Source: Archangium violaceum (GTDB taxonomy: Bacteria > Myxococcota > Myxococcia > Myxococcales > Myxococcaceae). From it: 64,000 nt of DNA. The notes beneath the pieces are model-generated. The model had not been told where the DNA came from and made no database searches. It saw nothing but the letters and a program-made list of their open reading frames with translations. The stretch's first letter is position 1; the number at the start of each line of letters is the position of its first letter. Both the position numbers and the translations under genes were made by a program. The stretch lies in NCBI RefSeq assembly GCF_016887565.1, contig NZ_CP069396.1, forward strand, positions 7,112,001-7,176,000. The letters are read 5' to 3'. Shown here one piece after another: positions 20,604 through 29,600 of the stretch.

Positions 20604-23600
20604 CGGGTCTTCTTGCCGAAACGGGCGGAGAGCTTGTCGAGTTGGTTCTGCTTCACCTTCGCCAGCGGGAAGTCGGAGGGCGTGTGGCCACCCACCTCCG
20701 GAGACTGGCAGTGCGCGATCAGCTCGCGCAGGCGCTCCAGGAAGTCCGCCGCGAGCCGCTCGACGGTCTCACGGCGGTGGAGTGCCTCCCCGTACGTCCA
20801 CGTCACCTGGAGCTGGCCTCCCACCACCGCGCCCATGACGTCGAGCAGGTACGGCCGGCGGTTCCGGGGGCCACGCTGGAGCCCCATACCCTCGGGCGCG
20901 AGCGTGAGCATCCCGCTCCCGGCCAGGGCACCGTCCACCTGCCCGAGGTAGTTGAAGCTCAGCTCCGCGGCTGGCAGCGCGGCCAGCCCGGAGTCCTCGC
21001 GCAGGTGGCGCAGCAGCCCGTAGCCCATGCCCTTGGAGGGCACGGCGCGCAGCTGCTCCTTCACGGCCCGCAGCGCCTCACCGGGGCCCGCCGCATCCCG
21101 CAGATCCACCAGCGCCGGGTAGTACGTGGTGAACCAGCCCACCGTGCGCGAGACGTCCAGGCCCGCGAGCAGCTCCTCGCGCCCGTGGCCCTCCACGTCC
21201 ACCAGCACCAGCGGATTGCCAGCCCAGCGTCCCACCGTCCGCGCGAGCGCCGTGAGCAGCGCGTCGTTGATCTGCGTGTGGTATGCGCGCGGCACGTCCT
21301 GCAGGAGCGCTCGCGTCTCCTCGACGGAGAGGCTCGCGGTCACGCTCCGGGCCGTGCCCTCGGTGTTCCCTCCTCCCGGCTGATCCACCGGCAGGCGCGT
21401 GACGCGCGTCCAGGGACGCTCCAACCACCAGGAGCGCTCGGCCTCCAGCGCCTTCGAGAGCGCGTGCTCGGAGAGGCCCCGGGCCCACGCCTGGAAGGAG
21501 GTGGTCTTCGGCGGCAGGCCCACCGGAGCACCGGCCGCGAGCCGCTGGTACGCCGCCAGCAGATCCTCCAGGAGGATGCGCCAGGAGACGCCATCCACCA
21601 GCAGGTGGTGCAGCACGAGCAACAGCCGCCCGGACCGCCCCGCCCCGAGGTCGAACAGCACCGCCCGGAGCAGCGAGCCCTCCTCCAGCCGCAGCGAGCC
21701 CTGGACCTCCGAGGCCCGCCGCTCCAGCTCCGCGGCCTGCTCGCCCGCCGGTACGCCCGACAGGTCCACGCGCTCCAGCCGCACGGGCTCGCCCGGGGCC
21801 GCGCACGCCTGCCGCCAGCCGTCCTCCCCACGAGCGAAGCGCAGGCGCAGCGCATCGTGGTGCTCCACCACGTGCCCCAGCGCGCGCTCCAACACCGCCG
21901 CGTCCAGGGTCGTGCGCACCTCCAGGAAGAGCGACATGTTCCAGTGGTGTGGCTCCGCGGGCGCCTGGGCGAAGAACCAGCGCTCGATGGGCGTGAGCGC
22001 CACCGGGCCCGTCACCGGCCCCTGCTCGGCCTTCACGGCGAGCCGCGTGTTCGCCACCGCCGCGAGCCGGGCCACCGTGGGGTTCTGGAAGACCTGGCGC
22101 GGCGACAGCTCGATGCCCGCCCGGCCCGCCCGCGTGACGATCTGGATGCTGAGGATGGAGTCACCGCCCAGCTCGAAGAAGTTGTCATCCACCCCCACGC
22201 GCTCCACGCCGAGCACCTCGCACCAGATGCGCGCGAGCTGCTCCTCCTGCTCGTTGCGAGGCGCCACGTACGCCGCGCTCCGGACGGAGGCCTGGGCCTC
22301 CGGGGCCGGCAGTGCACCCAGGTCCACCTTGCCGGTGCGCGTGCGTGGCAGGGCCTCGCGCTCCACGAAGGCGGACGGCACCATGTACTCGGGGAGCCGC
22401 TCGCGGAGGAAGGCGCGCAGGGCGTCCGCTCCGGGGCCTGGATTCTGGTGGGGCACGACGTAGCCGACGAGCCGCCTGCCCCCCCGCCCGTCCTCGCGCG
22501 CGGCCACCGCCACCTCACGCAGTCCGGGGTGGGCGGCGAGCGCCGCTTCCACTTCACCCGTCTCGATGCGGAAGCCCCGCACCTTCACCTGTCCGTCCTG
22601 ACGCCCGAGGAACTCGAGCACCCCGTCCTTCCGCCAGCGCACGCGGTCGCCCGTGCGGTACAGCCGAGCGCCCGGAGTCGTGTCGAACGGATCGCCCAGG
22701 AAGCGCTCGGAGGTCAGCTCGGGCCTGCCGAGGTAGCCACGCGCCACGCCCGCTCCGCCGATGAACAGCTCGCCCGGGACTCCCACGGGGACGGGTTGGA
22801 ATCGCTCGTCCAGCACGTACACCCGGGCACCGGGGATGGCTCGGCCGATGGGCACCGGCCCCGTCTCCGTGGCGGAGACGCGGTGCGCGGTGCTCCAGAT
22901 GGTGGCCTCGGTGGGGCCGTACTCGTTGAAGAGCGGCGTGTTGGGCAGGGCCTCGTGGTGGGCGCGGATCAGGTCCTTCGGAGGCGCCTCGCCACCGACG
23001 GAGACGGCGCGCAGGCTGGAGAGCCCACCGGCCGGCGCCGCCGCGAGGATCTGCGCGTAGAGCACCGGCACGCAGATGAGGTGCGTGACGCCGTGCTTCG
23101 CGAGCGAGGCGGCCAGCTCCCTCGGATCATCCATGACTCCGGCGTCCGGGAAGCGCAGCGTGCCGCCGTGGAGCAGCGTCCAGAACAGGCCGGCGAGCGA
23201 GGCGTCGAAGGTGAACGGTGACAGTGAGAGGCTGACGGCCGGTGCACCGTACACCTCGAAGCGGGCCCGCGTGGCGTGCACGAGCTGGCGATGCTCCACC
23301 ACCACGCCCTTGGGCTTGCCCGTCGAGCCGGAGGTGAAGAGGACGTACGCCGCGTGATGGGGCTCCGGACGAGACGCGGGAGACGCATCGGGCTCGGACG
23401 CCACGGCCTCCAGCAGGAGCTGTCGGTCGAGCATCACCCGGGCGCCCGCGTCCTCCATCAGGAGCCGCAGCCGCTCCCGAGGGTGGGAGGGATCCAACGG
23501 GAGCCAGGCGCCTCCCGCCGCGAGCGTGCCCAGGATGGATGGCACCACGTCACTGGGGCGCTCCAAGGCGAGCGCCACCACGTGCTCGGGGCCCACGCCG

Positions 23601-26600
23601 CGCCGGCGCAGCCACGAGGCGATGCGCGAGGCCCGCGCGGACAGCTCGCGGTACGAGAGCACGTCCCCGGCATCGGCCAGGGCGGGCGCGTCCGGAGTTC
23701 GGGCCACCTGGGCCTCGAAGAGCTCCAGCACGGTGGCGGAGTCCCGGGGCGCGGCGGGCGGATTCCATTCGACGAGGAGCCGCTGGCGCTCGGCCTCGGA
23801 CAGGAGCGACAGCGAGGAGAGCCGCCGCTCCGGTGCCGAGACGATCCCCTCCAGCAGGCGCACGAACTGCTCGCCCATGCGGGCGATGGTCTCGGGGTCG
23901 AAGAGATCGGTGTTGTACTCGAGCCCGCCCCAGAGCCCGTCCGCCGTCTCGCGCAGCTCCAGCGCGAGGTCCAACCTGGAGGCGCCCGAGTGGGCGTCCA
24001 TGCCGCTCAGGGTGAGACCCGCGAGCTGCACGGTGGGCATGGGGACGTTGTGGAGCACCAGCAGCGTCTGGAAGATGGGCGAGTGGCCCAGGTCGCGCGA
24101 GACGTGCAGCGCGTCGACGAGCTTCTCGAAGGGCGCCTCCTGGTGGGCGAAGGCGTCCAGGGCGGTGCGGCGGACTCGGCCGAGCAGCTCCACGAAGGAC
24201 GGATCCCCGGAGAGCCCGGCGCGCAGGGGCAGCGAGTTGATGAAGCACCCGATGAGGGGCTCCAGCTCGGGCCGGTTGCGACCCGCCACCGCGGTGCCCA
24301 CCGCGAAGTCCTCCTGGCCGCTGTAGCGGAACAGGAGCACCTGGTAGGCGGCCATGAGCGCCATGAAGGGCGTGGCCCCCTCGCGCTTCGCGAGCGCGCC
24401 CAGTGCATCGGCCACGCGCCGGGGCACGGTGAAGCAGTGCTGCGCGCCCCGGTAGCCCTGGACCGCTGGCCGGGGCCTGTCCGTGGGGATCCGCAGCACC
24501 GGAACCTCGGCCAGCGTCTCCTTCCACCAGGACAGCTCCGACTCCAGCGCCGGGCCTCGCATCCACTGGTGCTGCCACGCGGCGTAGTCCGCGTACTGCA
24601 CCGTGAGCTCCGGCAGCGGCGACTCGGCCCCCGTGACGTAGGCGGCGTAGAGGATCGCCAGCTCCTTCATCATCACACCCGCGGACCAGCCGTCGGACAC
24701 GATGTGGTGCGGGGTGACGAGCAGCACGTGCTCCGTGTCCTCGATCTGGAGCAGCGCCGCGTGCATCAGCGGACCGGCCGCGAGATCGAACGGACGCCGG
24801 GCCTCCTCACGGGCCCACCGGGCGATCTCCGCGTCGCGGTCTCCCGCCGCCTCCAGCCGCGCCCGCTCCAGGGGCACGGTCAGGGACGGGACGATGCGCT
24901 GCACGGGGCCGGAGTCCTCCAGGGCGAAGGTGGTCCGGAGCGCCTCGTGGCGGCGCACCACCTCGTTGAGGGCCCGCTCCAGCGCGGCGGTGTCCAGGCG
25001 CCCGCTGAGGCGCAGCGCGGACGGGTTGTTGTAGGCCACGTTCCCGGGCTCGAGCTGATCCAGGTACCACAGCCGCTGCTGGCCGAAGCTGAGGGGCAGC
25101 GGCCGATCGCGCGGCACCCGGGCGATGGCGGGCGGACCCTCGGGGCGGCGAGCCACCTCCGGGCGCGGAGCCTGGGCGGCGGGCGCCGGGCGGCGGGCCG
25201 GAGCGCTCCCCACCGAGAGGAGCTCCACGGAGCCATCGGCGAGGAGACGGGCGCGCCGTCCCGTGGTGAGCAGCCGTGCTCCCGCCTCGGAGGGATGGGG
25301 CACGAGTCGGCTGCGCGTGGCCTCCGGAGCCATCCAGAAGCCTCGGGGGACACCGCCGCCCCCGAGCGCGAGCTCACCGGCCACGCCCACGGGCACGGGC
25401 TGTCCTCGCGAGTCCAGCACGTGGAGCCGCACGTGCGAGGGAGGCGCGGCGAGCACCTGGGTATGTGCGGTCCGCTCCGGACGAACTGGCAGCCACGTCC
25501 CGGGCCCGAGCGTCTCCTCGCGGCGCACCACCTCCACGCCGGCCGCGCGAGCGAGCGAGACGGCCAGCTCCGGCGCCCCGCCCTCGATGAAGAGCCGGCG
25601 CACTGGGCGAAGGGCCTCGGCCACACCGGGCAGTCCCACGAGCGCGCGGGCCAGGGTGGGCGTGCAGTGCAGGTGCGTGACACCCGCCTCGCGGACGAGC
25701 GCGAGCAGCGCCTCCGCGTCCGTGCCGCTCTCGTGCAGCACGGTGGGCGTGCTCGCCCCCTCCTCCGGTTGCGAACGCCGCCGCAGGGTGTCCAGGTGCT
25801 GGAGGCTGACCAGCGTCGCCTCGGTGCCGATGCCGAAGTCCACGAGGCAGGCCACCTCGTCGACGTCCAAACGCTTCACGCGCTCGACCATGGGCGCGCT
25901 GGACTCGGGCGTGCCGAAGAGGCCACCGTCCTCCATGTAGCGCTCGAGCCCGTGCTCCAGCAGCGCCTCCATGTCCCGGGGCGTCAGGGTGCGCGGATCC
26001 ACCTTCAGCCCCTGGCTGGCGGCGAAGCCACTGAGGATGTCCACCGAGCTGCGGAAGTACCGGAGCAACGGCTCGCGCACGGTGCGGCGCGCCTCGGCCG
26101 CATCCGAGCCGAGGAAGGCATGCATCATCAAGCTCACGTGTCCGCGTCCGGCGTGGCCGTGCTGCCGCCACGTCTCGCGGTAGAGCGCCACCTTCTCGGC
26201 CAGCGAGTCCAGCTGCTGGCCCATCAGGTTGGTGAGCACGTTGGCGCCCAGCTCTCCCGCGAGCCGGAAGGTGTCCGGGCTGCCCGCGGCCGTCAGCCAG
26301 AAGGGCAGCTCGGTCTGCACCGGGCGCGGGCGGATGGTGAGCTCCACCTCCTGGCCCTCGCCGTTGCGGCGGCGCACCGTTCCACCCCGCCACAGGTGGC
26401 GCACCAGCTCGATGCCCCGGTGCAGGACCTCCTTGCGGCGCGCGTAGTTGTCGGGCGCGAAGACGAAGTCGTTGGCGTGCCACCCCGAGGCGAACGACAC
26501 CCCCACCCGTCCGCCGGAGAGGTTGTCGATCATCGCCCACTCCTCGGCGACCTGGATGGGATCGTGCAGGGGGAGCACCACGCTGCCCGCGCGGATGCCG

Positions 26601-29600
26601 ATCTTCTCCGTGATGGTCGCGAGGCCCGCGCCGGTGATGGCGGGGCTCGGGTAGAGGCCACCGAAGGAGTGGAAGTGGCGCTCGGGCGTCCAGACCGCCG
26701 AGAAGCCGTGCGCGTCGGCGAAGCGCGCTCCATCCAGCAGGAGCTGGTACTTGCGCCGGCCGAGCCCGTCCTCGTCATTGGCGAAGTACGAGAGACCGAA
26801 GGCCAGCGGGCGGCGAGCCGGAGTGCCCTGCCCCACCGAGAGGAAGCGCGCACGCTCGGGCTCGGGAGCCAGGACGACGCGCAGGCCGCGGCTCAGGGCC
26901 CAGAGCACCTCCAGGCCGCTCCCGTGCGCACCGGGTTCCTCGGCCCAGAGCCAGGCGCCGCCCGGAGTGGCCCCGTGGCCCTCGTCGAGCGCGCGGAACA
27001 GATGGGCCACCGTGCCCTGGGTGTGAATGGCCTGGAGCGGCGCGCCCGTGGAGCCGGCCAGCGGCTCGAGGCACACCATGGACTCGACATCGGGGGCAGA
27101 GCGGCGCTCCACCGGAGACGGGAGCGACCCCTCGGGCAGCGCATCCACGTGCAGCACCCGCGAGGCATCGAGCGCCAGGCTCGTGCGCAGCCGCGAGTAC
27201 GTGAGCAGCAGCGGCGGAGGAGAACCCTCGGGAGAGAACGAGGCCAGCTCGCGGAGCCGGGCCGGCGGCAGGAGCACCCAGGCCGCTCCGGCCTCCAGCA
27301 CGGCCCAGAGGGCCACGAGGCGCTCGGGCGAGGGCTCCAGGCACACGGCCACGAGCTGCTCCGCGCCCACGCCCTTCTGGACCAGCAGGCCGGCGAGGTG
27401 CCGGGCCCGCTCACGCAGCTCGCGCCAGGACAGGCCGCGCTCTCCGGCGGAGACGGCGAGGGCCTCCGGGGTCCGTGAGGCCTGGGCCTCCAGCGAGGCC
27501 AGGACCGGGATGACCTCGGCACGAGGAGCGTCCACGCGGGCGGTGGCGAGCTGGCTCCGCTCGGCCGCGGTCAGCAGGGAGAGCTCGGAGAGGCGCTGGC
27601 CGGGGTTGGCGAGGGCGGACTCGAGGAGCGCCTGGAGGTGGTGGAGCAACCGCTCGACGGTGGGCGGCTCGAACAGCTCGGCGGCGTACTCCAGGTGGCC
27701 CTCGTAGCCGTGCGGGCCCTCGCTCATGAAGATGGAGAGGTGGGAGAGCGTGGCGCCGAACTGGGCGGGCGCGTCTGGAACCTCCACGAGCTCCAGGCGG
27801 AGCGCGGGCAGCTCCAGGCTCGACGCGAAACCGGCGTGGAGGACGAACACCGCGTCGAACAGCCGGGCGCGCTCCGGGTCCTTGCCGGGCTCAAGCTCGC
27901 GCACGAGGTGCTCATAGGGCACATCCGGATTCGCGTAGGCGCCGAGCGTGGTGTCCCGCACGCGGGAGAGCAGCTCGAGGAAGGTGGGATCGCCGGACAG
28001 GTCCGTGCGCAGCGGGACGGCGTGGGCCACGTAGCCGATCAGCGGCTCCAGCTCGACCCGGGTGCGGTTGCCGATGGGGGTGCCCACCACGATGTCGTCC
28101 TGGCCTGCGTAGCGGGCCAGCAGCGCCTTGTAGGCGGCCAGGAGGATCATGAAGTCGGTGAAGCCCTCGCGCTGGCCGAGCGCGTGGATGGCATCGGTGA
28201 GCGCGCGGGAGAAGCCGAAGGGCCGGCGCGTCCCGAGGAGCTTCCGGACGGCCTCGCGCGGACGGTCCAGGGGCAATGCCAGCGGGCCGGGAGGCTGGGC
28301 CATGCGCTCGCGCCAGTAGGACTCCTGGTCCGAGAAGGCGCCGGACGCCAGCGCGCGGCGCTGCCAGGCGGCGTAGTCCATGTACTGCACGGACAGGGCC
28401 GGGAGCGGCGAGGGCTGGCCCTGGAGGAACGCCGCGTAGAGCGCCGACAGCTCGCGGACGAGCGCCACCATGGACAGGGTGTCCGAGACGACGTGGTGCA
28501 GGGTGGCGAGCAGCAGGTGCACGTCCGAGTCGATGCGGACGAGGCTCGTGCGGATGACGGGGCCCCGCTCCAGGGAGAAGGGCCGGGCCGCCTCTTCACG
28601 AGCGAGCCGCAGCGCCTCGGCCTCGCGCTGCTCGCGGGAACCCTCCAGCACGGTGACGGAGAGCGACGGCTTCAGCGCGGGGGTGACGCGGAGCACGGTC
28701 CGGCCATCCACGGTGGCGTAGGTGGTGCGGAGGGCCTCGTGGCGGCGGATGACCTCACCGAGGCTCCGCTCCAGCACGGCCACGTCCAGCGAGCCCGTCA
28801 GCCGGAGGGCCACGGGCATGTAGAGCGCCGGGTTGCCGGGGACGAAGCGCTCCAGGGCGCACACCCGCTCCTGCACGAAGGAGAGCGGCAGCACGCCTTC
28901 GCGCGGAATGGGAACGAGGGGCGACACCGGGACGCGCCCCGTGCCCGGAGCCTCATCCTTCAGCCGGGCCTCGATCCGTGAGGCGACGCCCGCCACCGTC
29001 GGTGCCTCGAAGAGGTCGCTCAACGGAAGCTGCACGGGGAACGTCTCGCGCAGGCGCGTGAGCATCTGCGCGGCCATCAGCGAGTTGCCGCCCAGTTCCA
29101 GGAAATTGTCGTGGATGCCGAAGTCCGCGATGCCGAGCCGCTCGCGCCAGATCTCCATCACCTGGCGCTCGATGTCGTTGCGCGGGCCGGGAGCACCCGC
29201 CCCCGCCACGGCGCTCGGGGCCGGGCGCGAGGAAGGCACGGGAGCCGGAACTGGCTTGGACACAGGAGAGGGAGCCTCCTGCCGGGGTGCCTCCTGCTCC
29301 AACCACCGGGACTCGAGCACGAAGCGCTGGCGCTCGAAGGGATAGGTGGGCAGGGGGACGCGGAGGCGCCGCTCGTGCGCGTAGAACCGATCCCAGCGGA
29401 TCTCCAGTCCGGCCCGCCACAGCGAGCCGACGGACTCCAGGAGCGCGCCATGATCGGACGCGGACACGCCCGCGCGAGGCAGCGACGGCACGGCCAGGGA
29501 GCCCTCCTCGCCGCGCAGCCGCAGGCGGGCGAGCGCGGTGAGCGCCTGGTCCGGGCCCACCTCCAGGAGCACGAGGCCCCCATCGCGCAGCAGGGTGTCC

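Noticed and set aside
25830-26810. Luciferase-like monooxygenase as a separate gene
   Set aside because: The frame runs uninterrupted on both sides into the A-domain remnant and the C domains, so it is an inserted domain.
23276-27478. A 1400-codon open frame on the plus strand, and similar long ones at 11034-14903 and 5382-7526
   Set aside because: They lie antisense to clear NRPS/PKS domains in the frame that high G+C codon use keeps open. They show Arg/His/Gln-rich nonsense composition and no domain.
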